From Oscillatoriophycideae cyanobacterium NC_groundwater_1537_Pr4_S-0.65um_50_18 (lineage in GTDB: Bacteria > Cyanobacteriota > Cyanobacteriia > Elainellales > Elainellaceae), in NCBI GenBank assembly GCA_016208305.1, contig JACQYI010000056.1, positions 62,001 to 126,000 of the forward strand: a stretch of 64,000 bases of DNA, in the 5' to 3' direction. Positions 55,736 to 64,000 of this stretch are shown in pieces. A program made the position numbers and the translations under genes. Position 1 is the first letter of the stretch. Every line of letters begins with the position of its first letter. The notes under the pieces were generated by a model that saw only the letters and a program-made list of their open reading frames with translations, was not told where the DNA came from and made no database searches.

Positions 55736-55978
55736 CTACCGCGACAGATCAGATGCACGATTGATGGGCTGGGTAGATTTTTTGCGCAGAAATTCTGCAA
55801 TCATCTGCTTGTTGTTTTTTCGCTTCGGTAGAGGTGGCATCTCAGTTTGCAAAGACATCCAGCGATCGCGAATGAGAGATTTGATTAACTCATCGCCGGT
55901 AGTATTTTCATGCACCAAAATTTCGGACAAGTATTGCACGGTCTGTTGATCAAGTTTCGGGATGTCTTGGGTGATCAT
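55736..55978 (-). CDS. small protein of unknown function, antitoxin-like in size and composition
   Basis: 80 residues (MITQDIPKLDQQTVQYLSEI ... NKQMIAEFLRKK). Soluble, highly charged, mostly helical: GDELIKSLIRDRWMSLQTE would be a helix that looks like that of small DNA-binding or antitoxin proteins, but I recognise no family. Support for a real gene: it converges on gatC across a perfect bidirectional terminator 23 bp after its stop. Against: no clear Shine-Dalgarno. No toxin partner is seen on either side. Confidence 0.5.
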   Translation of the reverse strand: MITQDIPKLDQQTVQYLSEILVHENTTGDELIKSLIRDRWMSLQTEMPPLPKRKNNKQMIAEFLRKKSTQPINRASDLSR

Positions 55979-56622
55979 GGCACTTCAATCTCAGCGGGTG
56001 GGTAAAGACCGGAACATCGCCCTAAAGCCGCGCTCCTTGTGAGAACCTCATTTCTAGCCCTGGTGGTCTGTATTCATCATGTTTGAAGAGGCGTAGACCT
56101 AACAAAAATGATTCAATTAAAAGTTTTGTTTGTAGGATATCTCACAAATAAAACTTGACAGGCCACTAACAAACAGGAATGGAGCTGTCTGCTGCGGCTA
56201 ACTCAACTGCAAATGATTTTGAGATGAGTAACGTCGTGTTCTCCATATACAATCTAGACTTTGATTTCCTGTAAGACCGTGTTTCTTAGTTAAACTTTAA
56301 TGAGGCGATCGTATTTCTTTACATCAGCTTCTAGAAGTTCCCATGAAGAGCAAAGCAAATATTCCACATTTGGGCACTGATGTGATCTAGCAATGAGTTT
56401 CCCTATGGGAAACGCAATATGCACTTCTCTAACATCTCCCTAGTAAAATTTATGGTTACCATCAGCTATGCAATTTATTTTGAGAAGTGCGCGCCTTGCA
56501 AAATAAATTGCATAGATAAAATTAGCAATGCCTAACAATCCTCTGTAGGAGCGGGCTTTGCGGATAGCTTTGTGCTTTTCTACCCCTACAAACTGCCAAA
56601 CTCGCCCCTCCTGGTGCCATTT
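55979..56622. other. AT-rich intergenic region between the 80-residue gene and argH
   Basis: No gene seen. Holds two inverted repeats: GTTTCCC-TAT-GGGAAAC (56397-56413) and the 17-bp stem at 56466-56515. Promoter of the 80-residue gene should lie at the left end. Confidence 0.4.
56466..56515. repeat. 17-bp perfect inverted repeat
   Basis: CTATGCAATTTATTTTG (56466-56482) pairs with CAAAATAAATTGCATAG (56499-56515) around a 16-nt GC-rich loop. It lies 107 bp after the argH stop and could be its terminator, or the core of a small mobile element. Confidence 0.7.
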
Positions 56623-58047
56623 CTACGATGCATTCAGCCGTGTTTTAGCAGCGGCAAGCGCCTGCCGGACTTGATCAAATCCGGTGCCCCCATAGCTATT
56701 GCGGGCAGAAACAACCTGACGAGGGGCGATCGCAGCATAGATATCTGGCTCAAACGCCGGATGAATGGCCTGCCATTCCTCTAGAGTCAAATCTTTGAGC
56801 AGTTTACCTGCCGCCAGTGAAGTCTTCACAACTTTGCCCACCAGATTATAGGCTTCTCGGAAGGGCACTCCTTTCGTTGCCAGATAATCTGCCACATCGG
56901 TCGCATTGGAAAAGTCTTCAGCTACTGCCTCATTCAAACGAGCAGTGCGAAACTCCATTCCCTCTTGCATCAAAATTGTCATGGCCTCTAGGCAGGCACG
57001 TACTGTTTTCACGGTGTCAAACAGCGCTTCTTTATCTTCCTGCAGGTCTTTGTTATAGGCCAAGGGCAATCCTTTCATCAGCACCAGCAGCGCCTGCAAA
57101 TGCCCAAAGACGCGCCCAGTTTTGCCCCGTACCAGCTCAGGTACATCTGGATTTTTCTTTTGAGGCATGATGCTAGAGCCTGTAGAACAGCTATCTTTGA
57201 GCGTCACAAAGCCAAATTCTTCTGAAGCCCAAAGGATCACCTCCTCCGAGAGGCGCGACAGATGCACCATAATCAAGCTGGCTGCACAGGCAAATTCAAT
57301 CGCAAAGTCGCGATCGCTCACCCCATCTAAGCTATTGCCATAGACTTTGCCAAAGTTGAGAAGCTGAGCAGTGTAATGGCGATCGATCGGAAAGGTGGTG
57401 CCCGCCAAAGCGCCCGAACCCAACGGTAGGATATCAATGCGTTGGTAGACGTCACCGAGGCGCTCCCAGTCGCGCTGGGTCATTTCTACATAGGCCAGCA
57501 GGTGATGTGCCAAGCTCAACGGCTGCGCCCGTTGCAGATGCGTATAGCCCGGAATCAGGGTTTCTACATTTTTCTCGGCCAAATCTAGCAAAACTGACTG
57601 AAAAGCCCGAATTTGCTGCCGAATTTGCGTCACCTGATCGCGCAGATACAGGCGCGTATCTGTACCAACTTGGTCGTTGCGCGATCGTGCCGTATGCAGC
57701 TTTTTGCCCACGTCCCCTGCAATTTCTGTCAGTCGCCGCTCTACCGCAAAGTGAACATCTTCTGCTTCGATACCGGGATTAAAATTGCCCTGACGGTACT
57801 CCTGCCGAATTTGCTCTAGCCCTGCCACGAGCTGTTCGCCTTCTGTGGACGAGATAATACCTGTATGAGCTAGCATTTTTGCGTGAGCCTGAGACCCCGT
57901 TAGGTCGTACTCGATCAGCTCGATGTCAAAACCTATGCTGGCGTTAAATTGGGCGATCGCTGGATGCAAAGCCGACTCAAAACGCTGACTCCAGGTTTGC
58001 GAGGTTTGGGGCTGAGAGGCTTGAGATTGCGGAGAACTGTTGACCAC
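56623..58047 (-). CDS. argH: argininosuccinate lyase
   Basis: 474 residues, GTG start. Splits argininosuccinate into arginine and fumarate. Fumarase-superfamily signature [20 protein letters not shown] with the catalytic serine; [20 protein letters not shown] and [20 protein letters not shown] are the other two conserved regions. A ~20-residue Ser/Gln-rich N-terminal extension ([20 protein letters not shown]) precedes the fold, so the true start may be slightly later. Confidence 0.95.
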   Translation of the reverse strand: MVNSSPQSQASQPQTSQTWSQRFESALHPAIAQFNASIGFDIELIEYDLTGSQAHAKMLAHTGIISSTEGEQLVAGLEQIRQEYRQGNFNPGIEAEDVHFAVERRLTEIAGDVGKKLHTARSRNDQVGTDTRLYLRDQVTQIRQQIRAFQSVLLDLAEKNVETLIPGYTHLQRAQPLSLAHHLLAYVEMTQRDWERLGDVYQRIDILPLGSGALAGTTFPIDRHYTAQLLNFGKVYGNSLDGVSDRDFAIEFACAASLIMVHLSRLSEEVILWASEEFGFVTLKDSCSTGSSIMPQKKNPDVPELVRGKTGRVFGHLQALLVLMKGLPLAYNKDLQEDKEALFDTVKTVRACLEAMTILMQEGMEFRTARLNEAVAEDFSNATDVADYLATKGVPFREAYNLVGKVVKTSLAAGKLLKDLTLEEWQAIHPAFEPDIYAAIAPRQVVSARNSYGGTGFDQVRQALAAAKTRLNAS

Positions 58048-58214
58048 GATATCTACCTTGAAGGTTAAAGCTTTAAGTTTTGAGGGTTGAGTTCCCAGAT
58101 GTTGTATCGCAGTAAACTTTTTGCCTTGTTTCGCTTAAGGCTGACGCGCTCAAAGCCTCAGGGCAGTACCCTCAGAGCAGCACCAGTCGCCTATAAGTTT
58201 GCTTAGCTGCCAGC

Positions 58215-58460
58215 TTAACCGTAAGTTGTCAAGCCTCGAACCACGTATCCCACAACTAGCCCGATCGCCAAAGCCCAAATCTGACCAGACTTAACGAACC
58301 CATTAAAAAAGTTGCGCGTTGCGGCAAATACATCGGTGTTAAAAACCGCTGCCAAATAGCTCCAGTCCCAATAGCCTGCGCCTGAGAGTAACCCCTGCCC
58401 TTGATGCCAGGATGCTACATCTACCAGAGTGAGATGCTGCATTAAATTGAGCCACACCAT
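58215..58460 (-). CDS. small single-span membrane protein of unknown function
   Basis: 81 residues; a GAGG lies about 9 nt before the ATG. N-terminal ~45 residues are polar with many aromatic residues (VDVASWHQGQGLLSGAGYWD); the C-terminus is a membrane helix (IWALAIGLVVGYVVRGLTTY). Size and layout fit small thylakoid proteins, but I do not recognise the family. An in-frame ATG at residue 7 is an alternative start. It lies 167 bp upstream of argH on the same strand. Confidence 0.6.
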   Translation of the reverse strand: MVWLNLMQHLTLVDVASWHQGQGLLSGAGYWDWSYLAAVFNTDVFAATRNFFNGFVKSGQIWALAIGLVVGYVVRGLTTYG

Positions 58461-58740
58461 GATTCCTCAGTCCTCACACAAAATTGCCAGTGTCAATAAC
58501 GCTCTCCTCAGCAGCGATGGATAACCTTAACATTTGCACAAGCGGCTTTCGTCTGTGATTGTTGGATTATTGCCTCCCTGCGTCGGAGTCCCGCTGATTC
58601 TATCCCTTATTCAGCCATTTTTCTATAGTATTGCCGTAGCCATTACTTTGAAGACAGTGAGCATGAACCTCTGGCTTCGTTGCGCCATCCATTCATGCGA
58701 GAGTCCAGGCAATCTACTGTTCAAAGGGGTGCTTTCCTTC

Positions 58741-60180
58741 TCAGAGAACAGCGGCATCCTTCTTAATTTGCATGACGATTAAAGTCATGTCGTCTTCATT
58801 GTGCCGTTCTGAGCCAATGAACTGCTGCACCTGAGTAAACAGGTAGTCCAAAATAGCTTGAGGCGTTTCACAATGGCGGCAGGCCCATTGGAAGTGCTTT
58901 GCCAGACTTTCTTCATTAAAGCGATCGCCGTTTTGGCTGGCTGCATCCGTAAAGCCGTCGGTGTAGTAGATCAGGGTGTCGCCAGGCTGGAGCTGCACCT
59001 GAGCCTCATGATATTGAGAGTTGATATCTAGCCCAATCAGCATACCCAAAGTGTCTAGCTGCTTGAGCGTTCCTGTAGCGGCCTGCCAGAGCAGCGGCGG
59101 ATTATGGGCAGCGTTGCTGTAAGACAGCGTGCGAGTTTTGGCATCATATTCAGAGTAGAACAGCGTCACGAAGCGATTGGAGTTCTCCAGATCGGCATAC
59201 ATGACATGGTTTAAGTGCTGCAAAATTCGTGATGGAGAGTGGGCGTTAAGCACTTCTGCCCGCAGCATCCCTCGCAGCATGGTCATGATCAGCCCAGCCG
59301 GAACGCCTTTACCCATGACATCGCCAATTGATACGCTCCAGCGAGCGGCTTCCATCCGCCCAATTTTTTTGGCGCGTTCAGGATCGTAATTGACAGGGAT
59401 AAAGTCGTAATAATCTCCACCCACTCGGCTAGCCGTACGGCAGAGCGCAGCCAGCTCGACGCCATCAATTTTGGGACATTGACGCGGCAATAGCTGAAGC
59501 TGAATCTCTGCCCCAATTTCCAGCTCACGATCGAGCCGCTCTTTTTTGCGTAGCTCTACGGTTAGCTCGTCATTTTCGATCGCCACAGCCGTTTGGTCAG
59601 CCACAAGCCGCACGAGCTTCTGGCGAGTTTCTGTCCAGGTATATTCAGGATCACGACTAAAAACGTACAGCCTACCCCGCTCAATATTTTTGGTGAGAAT
59701 GGCTGTCCCGAATAGATGAACGCTAGAACCCAAGAAGTGATTGATGTGATAGTCGAGCGCTGCTGTGCGGTTGCTGGTGTTGGCAGCTATCTTGCCATAG
59801 GCCGGAATGGGGGCAGTGGCCGTGAGTTGGCGTGCCGCAGACTCGATCGCCGCCTTTACATCCTGGCAACGGCTATCTTGACAATGGAGCCGCTCTAGCC
59901 GCACTTGCCCGTTGGGTTTATACAGAACCAGCGCGCCACCATCAGCATCGGTGACTCGGCTGGCAATTAGGGGAGTTAGCTCTAGAAATTGATTAAGATT
60001 TTTGAAGCTGCGCAGCGCAAATCCCAAAGAACTGAGTAAGTCTTGAATCTTGGTTTGCTCTCGATGCAAACGAGAAACTAGCTCCTTGAGGGCAAACACA
60101 GGAGTCACGTCTGGCGGCACATTGCCACCAGTCAAATCGGGGGGTTGGGAAGGCTGACGAGGAACTGGCACAGCGGTCAT
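58741..60180 (-). CDS. GAF-PP2C (RsbU/SpoIIE-type) serine/threonine phosphatase
   Basis: 479 residues. A coiled-coil start (ELVSRLHREQTKIQDLLSSL) and GAF domain (~55-205: LELTPLIASRVTDADGGALV, VRLVADQTAVAIENDEL) precede the PP2C-like phosphatase at ~235-470: IGAEIQLQLLPRQCP, ASRVGGDYYDFIPV, SIGDVMGKGVPAGLIMTMLR with the metal-binding Asp, SNAAHNPPLLW and LIYYTDGFTDAAS. Members dephosphorylate anti-sigma antagonists in partner-switching. No anti-sigma factor lies adjacent. The GAF has CHCQ-like cysteines (LHCQDSRCQD) of unclear meaning. Confidence 0.9.
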   Translation of the reverse strand: MTAVPVPRQPSQPPDLTGGNVPPDVTPVFALKELVSRLHREQTKIQDLLSSLGFALRSFKNLNQFLELTPLIASRVTDADGGALVLYKPNGQVRLERLHCQDSRCQDVKAAIESAARQLTATAPIPAYGKIAANTSNRTAALDYHINHFLGSSVHLFGTAILTKNIERGRLYVFSRDPEYTWTETRQKLVRLVADQTAVAIENDELTVELRKKERLDRELEIGAEIQLQLLPRQCPKIDGVELAALCRTASRVGGDYYDFIPVNYDPERAKKIGRMEAARWSVSIGDVMGKGVPAGLIMTMLRGMLRAEVLNAHSPSRILQHLNHVMYADLENSNRFVTLFYSEYDAKTRTLSYSNAAHNPPLLWQAATGTLKQLDTLGMLIGLDINSQYHEAQVQLQPGDTLIYYTDGFTDAASQNGDRFNEESLAKHFQWACRHCETPQAILDYLFTQVQQFIGSERHNEDDMTLIVMQIKKDAAVL

Positions 60181-60775
60181 TCAGTGTAGAGCAAGTCAGG
60201 CGAGCAGGATGACGGTCATATTGCGGTAAATTCTAACGAATGTCGAGGCGATCGATGTGTCGCGGCTGCATGAGGTTGAGCAAGGAAGAGTCGAGGGGCA
60301 AATCAGCCCAAAATTACGAAGGTGCATGTTATTAATAGCGTTAATTTTCTATCTTGCCAACAAAAAAGTAGAGGGCTTGCCATAAAATGCCCGTAAGTTT
60401 GCATCTTCGAGCAAAAGATACCTCTGAGGGGTAAAGATTTTTCGGCATTGCTTAATCCGGCTATGAAGTTTGAGAGTTTTAGGGGGGTGCATCTCGTCGT
60501 TAGGGGAGCAGATATTTTGAGGGATGAGAGAGTGGGCTGATGGGAGAGCGAACAACGGCGATCGCATCAGCCCACTCTCCCGCGCTCGTAACATTTAGAG
60601 GCTCCCCCAACTGCTAGATGCGCCCGTTTGAGATGCGCACGTTCTGCAACCCTCATAGATAAAATCAGCAAGGCTGAGGCCAAGCGTCAGTGCCTCTGTA
60701 ATTTCTGCAATCCGTAATTCCTGTAAAATCCGTGATTTCTGTAATGTGTAGCTTAATGTCTGTGAGGCAGAGACT
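60181..60775. other. intergenic region with MITE-like element copy 1
   Basis: No gene seen. Left part is the promoter side of the phosphatase gene; the middle holds the 141-bp palindromic element; short CTGTAA(T/A)-type repeats (60696-60745) precede ribD. Confidence 0.45.
60485..60625. mobile_element. MITE-like palindromic element, copy 1
   Basis: 141 bp. Ends are 24-bp imperfect inverted repeats (60485-60508, starting GGGTGCATCTCG; 60602-60625, ending GATGCGCCC) with 21 pairs. An inner perfect 15-bp stem GAGAGTGGGCTGATG (60528-60542) / CATCAGCCCACTCTC (60565-60579) folds it further. No coding capacity. A second copy lies at 62.6 kb. Flanks show only a weak 9-bp match (GTTTTAGGG/GTTTGAGAT). 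Confidence 0.75.
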
Positions 60776-61876
60776 TTGAATTGGGTAAATCAGGGAAAGA
60801 GTGAATTCGATCGCCTTATGATGCAGCGCTGCCTAGAGCTAGCCAAGCAAGCGCTAGGGCAAACAGCTCCTAATCCCTTAGTTGGCTCCGTTATCGTACA
60901 GGGCGATCGCGTTGTGGGTGAGGGATTTCATCCGCAGGCAGGGCAGCCCCATGCCGAGGTCTTTGCCCTCAGAGCCGCGGGTGAAAGCGCAAAGGGCGCG
61001 ACAGTTTACGTCAACCTAGAACCCTGTAGCCATTTTGGTCGGACTCCCCCCTGTGCCAATGCTTTGATTGAGGCAGGTGTTGGGCGAGTCGTTGTCGGCA
61101 TGGTTGATCCGAACCCTCAAGTCGCTGGAGCCGGGATCAATCGCCTCCGTCAAGCAGGTATTGCTGTCGATGTGGGGGTCGAGGAAGCCGCCTGCCAGGA
61201 GCTAAACGAAGCCTTTGTCTATCGAGTGTTGCACCAGCGCCCGTTTGGCCTGTTGAAATATGCCATGACGCTAGATGGCAAAATTGCCACTACGACAGGT
61301 CATAGCGCCTGGGTGACGGCTCCAGAATCCCGAAATCGGGTTCATCAAATCCGGGCAGGATGCGATGCGGTTGTCATTGGGGGCAACACGGTACGCCAAG
61401 ACAACCCGCTGCTGACGACCCACAATCAAGGCGGCCACAATCCGCTGCGCGTTGTGATGAGCCGATCGCTCGATCTACCGATCGCCGCTCAGCTTTGGCA
61501 AACCGAGGTTGCACCCACCCTAGTGTTTACCGAACAAGGTGCAAAGCCTGAGTTTCAAGAAAAATTGGTGAGGCAAGGCGTTGAGGTGATTGAGTTACCT
61601 GAACTTACCCCTGCTCAAGTCATGCGCCATCTGTACGATCGCGGTTGTCTGTCTGTCCTTTGGGAATGCGGCGGAACACTGGCTGCAAAAGCGATTGCCG
61701 ATGGCGCTATTCAAAAAGTTTTGGCGTTCATTGCGCCCAAAATCATTGGCGGTGTCGAGGCTCCCTCTCCAGTCGGTGATTTGGGGCTAACGCAGATGAC
61801 GGCTGCTTTGGCGCTCAGTCGGGTCAAGTGGCAGGCGATCGGTGGAGATTTGCTGATAGAGGGGTATTTAGAGTAG
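60776..61876 (+). CDS. ribD: bifunctional riboflavin biosynthesis deaminase/reductase
   Basis: 366 residues from TTG 60776 with GAGG 11 nt upstream; ATG 60818 is an alternative. Second and third steps of riboflavin synthesis. Deaminase at ~15-150: zinc site PHAEVFALRAAGE and NLEPCSHFGRTPPCANALIE. Reductase at ~155-366: LLKYAMTLDGKIATTTGHSA, DAVVIGGNTVRQDNPLLTTH, VLWECGGTLAAKAIADGAIQ. Full length. The MITE-like element lies upstream at 60.5 kb and its second copy downstream after the GNAT gene. Confidence 0.95.
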   Translation: MNWVNQGKSEFDRLMMQRCLELAKQALGQTAPNPLVGSVIVQGDRVVGEGFHPQAGQPHAEVFALRAAGESAKGATVYVNLEPCSHFGRTPPCANALIEAGVGRVVVGMVDPNPQVAGAGINRLRQAGIAVDVGVEEAACQELNEAFVYRVLHQRPFGLLKYAMTLDGKIATTTGHSAWVTAPESRNRVHQIRAGCDAVVIGGNTVRQDNPLLTTHNQGGHNPLRVVMSRSLDLPIAAQLWQTEVAPTLVFTEQGAKPEFQEKLVRQGVEVIELPELTPAQVMRHLYDRGCLSVLWECGGTLAAKAIADGAIQKVLAFIAPKIIGGVEAPSPVGDLGLTQMTAALALSRVKWQAIGGDLLIEGYLE

Positions 61877-61920
61877 GGCGGGTTTCACAGGCTATTGGGT
61901 GGGAAAGCATAGCGCAAAGG

Positions 61921-62415
61921 TTAGGGCAGAGATGCGGTGAGCTGTTTGTAATAGACCCGATCGCATCGCGCCGTCTCGACACCTGTGCTAGGCAGATATC
62001 CGCAAGATTCGTAAAGTCGGATGGCTTGCTTGAGCACGCTAGCCGTTTCAATCCACACTTGCGTAAAGCCTTTGGCTGTGATGTCTCGCTCTAGTGCCGC
62101 CAGCAGATAGCGCCCCAGTCCGTGGCCTCGTGCTGCGGGGAGCAGATACATCTTGCGAATTTCGACGGCATTTTCACCTCTGGCGATCGGGTAATAGCCG
62201 CCTGTCCCCACTACTTGACCCAGCCGCTCGACAACCCAAAATTTGCCCCCTGTTGCCCAGTAATCGGCTTCGACCTGCAACACATCCCGATCGGCACCCT
62301 CTGGCTCACCGCCTAGCCCATATTCCGCCAGCACAGACTGAATTAAGTCGGCGGCGATCTGGCGATCGCTTGGCTGCCAGTCTCGGATCAAAAAATCACG
62401 GTAGATTTCGTTCAT
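61921..62415 (-). CDS. GNAT-family N-acetyltransferase
   Basis: 164 residues from ATG 62415, which has TCAGGA directly upstream; the in-frame reading to 62457 has none. Acetyl-CoA motif: MYLLPAARGHGLGRYLLAAL; C-terminal strand AIRLYESCGYLPST. The fold with IRDWQPSDRQIAADLIQSVL resembles the putative acetyltransferases near YjcF/PA4866-type; the substrate is unknown. Convergent to ribD, only 44 bp between stops. Confidence 0.85.
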   Translation of the reverse strand: MNEIYRDFLIRDWQPSDRQIAADLIQSVLAEYGLGGEPEGADRDVLQVEADYWATGGKFWVVERLGQVVGTGGYYPIARGENAVEIRKMYLLPAARGHGLGRYLLAALERDITAKGFTQVWIETASVLKQAIRLYESCGYLPSTGVETARCDRVYYKQLTASLP

Positions 62416-62946
62416 GTCCTGATTTTGCCATATCCCTGAAGCGGGGCGATCAGACACGATTGCATGGCTTCAATCAAAGCAGGCTAACCTGAATCATACG
62501 ATCGCTTTTGTTAGGCAGAACTCTTGATACTGCAAGCGCAAATCACACTTAAAGATTCAGCTAAAAACTCGGCTCTTCAGGGGTGCATCCCGTCGTTAGG
62601 GGAGCAGATATTTTGAGGGATGAGAGAGTGGGATGATGGGAGTAGTGAACAATGGCGATCGCATCATCCCATCCTCCCACTCTCGCAACATTGAGAGGCT
62701 CCCCCAACTGCTAGATGCGCCCGCTCTTCAGTGATTCAGACATCGAGTGTCAATCACGCCTCAGATTCTGTAATTTTGCTCAAGCCTTAATTTTGCCGAA
62801 ACATTAATAGCGCTACATCAAGCCTTTATGCTTACAGCGATAGATTAAGTCTGTGCCAGGGTGAAGGGGCGTCGGTTGAGTTGTGCGCTAGGTCTTGACC
62901 CCGGTACAGTTCAATAATTTTTATAAAAAAGGTTTATCCCCTCATA
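62416..62946. other. intergenic region with MITE-like element copy 2
   Basis: No gene seen except the element at 62581-62722 and, to its right, the leader of the GMC oxidoreductase gene. Confidence 0.5.
62572..62731. mobile_element. MITE-like palindromic element, copy 2, with 9-bp target duplication
   Basis: The element is 62581-62722 (142 bp), flanked by the perfect direct repeat GCTCTTCAG (62572-62580 and 62723-62731), a target-site duplication. The termini 62581-62604 and 62699-62722 are 24-bp imperfect inverted repeats as in copy 1. The inner stem has changed one C:G pair to A:T on both sides (A62633/T62667) and has 8 extra bases (62671-62678). A 9-bp duplication fits IS1- or IS4-type transposases. 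Confidence 0.85.
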
Positions 62947-64000
62947 GTGATTGATGCCCGCCGTGTTCCGACCGGAGAAACGATCGAGACTGAAGTTTGT
63001 GTCATTGGCGGTGGCCCAGCAGGGATCACACTGGCAACCCAATTTGTTGGACAAGGCTTCCGCGTCAGCCTGCTAGAGACAGGAGGGCTGGAGCCAGATG
63101 CAGCGATCCAATCTATGGCGCAGGGCAACACCGAAGGGGACGCCTACCCTGGTGCCATTCATATGCGGACACGTCAGTTTGGCGGCACAGCACACCAGTG
63201 GAATATCTGGTTGCAGAATAACAATCCTCAGGGCGATCGCGGGGTGCGCTACGTCACCTTAGACCCGATCGATTTTGAAAAGCGTGACTGGGTGCCCAAC
63301 AGCGGCTGGCCTTTCGGTAAAGAAACGCTCGATCCCTACTATGAGCGTGCCCATGCCTTCTGCGAAACGGGGCCTTACAACTACGATGTCGCCTACTGGG
63401 AAACTGAGCAAGCCAAGGCGCTGAAGTTTAGCGATCGCCTCTCTAACCGCATGTTTCAGTTCGGACGGCGCGACATTTTTCTGCAAGACTACCGCCAAAA
63501 AATTGAGCAGTCCAGCAATATTTCTCTCTATCTGTATGCCACCGTTACAGAGCTAGAGTCGGATGATCTGGCTCAGACAGTGACACGGGTGCGCGTGGCT
63601 ACGCTGGCGGGCAACCAATTTTGGGTGGCGGCAAAGATTGTGATTTTGGCAATGGGAACGATCGAGAATGCCCGCCTGCTGCTGCTTTCTGACAAAGCCA
63701 ACAAGCAGGGGTTGGGCAACCAAAATGACGTCGTCGGACGCTACTACATGGATCACCCGCTGGTGCGATCGGGGATGATGGTGCCGCCCAATCGCCAGGT
63801 GATTAACAGCCTCTCGTTTTATGATGCTCACTGGGTTAAGGGCACTAAGGTGATCGCCAAGCCTGTTCTCAGTGAGTCCGTGATGCGCCGCGAAAAGCTG
63901 TTGAATATGAATGCGGCTCTGTTTCCGCGTCCCAGCATCTATCAGTACAATCCTTTGCGGATGCTGTTTCCCAAAGGCAAACGCTATCACTCGAAAACCA
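62947..64000 (+). CDS. GMC-family FAD-dependent oxidoreductase, N-terminal part
   Basis: Cut by the window end; ~351 codons visible from GTG 62947 (VIDARRVPTGETIETEVCVI). The FAD-binding Rossmann motif CVIGGGPAGITLATQ is at ~17, followed by LLETGGLEP. A second GMC motif is RTRQFGGTAHQWNIW, and GTIENARLLLL matches the central GMC signature. The catalytic His/Asn pair lies in the missing C-terminus. The substrate is open; these enzymes oxidise alcohols, sugars or sterol-like compounds. No ATG start exists in frame near the homology start. Confidence 0.82.
   Translation, partial: MIDARRVPTGETIETEVCVIGGGPAGITLATQFVGQGFRVSLLETGGLEPDAAIQSMAQGNTEGDAYPGAIHMRTRQFGGTAHQWNIWLQNNNPQGDRGVRYVTLDPIDFEKRDWVPNSGWPFGKETLDPYYERAHAFCETGPYNYDVAYWETEQAKALKFSDRLSNRMFQFGRRDIFLQDYRQKIEQSSNISLYLYATVTELESDDLAQTVTRVRVATLAGNQFWVAAKIVILAMGTIENARLLLLSDKANKQGLGNQNDVVGRYYMDHPLVRSGMMVPPNRQVINSLSFYDAHWVKGTKVIAKPVLSESVMRREKLLNMNAALFPRPSIYQYNPLRMLFPKGKRYHSKT

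Noticed and set aside
60349-60594. 81-codon minus-strand ORF
   Set aside because: It covers the non-coding MITE-like element copy 1 and has no family match.

Overview
The window comes from a filamentous-type, Leptolyngbya-like cyanobacterium. Diagnostic genes are the phycocyanin operon cpcB-cpcA-cpcC-cpcC-cpcD, pcyA, psbI, ycf3, sepF-proC, a cyanobacterial short Hfq, an LptD-like DUF3769 protein and a CnfR/PatB nitrogen-fixation regulator. The octamer GCGATCGC (HIP1) and its core CGATCG recur through most of the sequence. I found no rRNA, tRNA or CRISPR array.

Layout. 0.6-4.3 kb: cnfR/patB, then a divergent HxlR regulator / acyl-CoA dehydrogenase pair. 4.3-7.7 kb: an AT-rich accessory island without any CGATCG, holding a two-gene DprA-like + HAD-phosphoribosyltransferase operon, bordered by a ParE/RelE-type toxin-antitoxin pair in which both genes carry an amber codon where tryptophan is expected. 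8-12 kb: dapF, hfq and a K+/H+ antiporter. 12.7-14.9 kb: an RTX-type secreted protein, a broken UPF0175 antitoxin and an IS1-type transposase remnant. 15-25.5 kb: envelope and housekeeping genes (M23 peptidase, ComFB, map, psbI, LptD-like, M1 peptidase, rlmD). 25.8-30.7 kb: GT9, two pentapeptide-repeat proteins, a TPR protein and purK. 30.8-33.4 kb: a NACHT NTPase with glycine-zipper membrane repeats and a small partner sharing its N-terminal motif. 33.7-43 kb: glgA, HAD phosphatase, bifunctional nuclease, ferredoxin-type aldo/keto reductase, chagasin-like inhibitor, sepF-proC. 43-48.3 kb: cpc operon and pcyA. 48.4-53 kb: a histidine kinase with two response regulators. 53-64 kb: ycf3, gatC, argH, a PP2C phosphatase, ribD, a GNAT and a GMC oxidoreductase cut by the window end.

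How genes work together. cpcBACCD makes the phycocyanin rod and pcyA makes its bilin; both have the same tandem TTGCAC-N5-TTGCAC element upstream, and a sensor/regulator cluster lies beside them. Several genes are separated by strong hairpins; an 18-bp stem between cpcA and the linker genes probably sets the high phycocyanin-to-linker ratio.

Best candidates for something new: (1) the HAD-PRTase/DprA pair, which resembles ShosTA-like conflict systems; (2) the NACHT protein with 12-bp coding minisatellites and its motif-sharing partner; (3) the shared cpcB/pcyA direct-repeat operator; (4) a 142-bp MITE-like palindromic element in two copies with a 9-bp target duplication and one covarying base pair; (5) the doubly amber-interrupted toxin-antitoxin pair.
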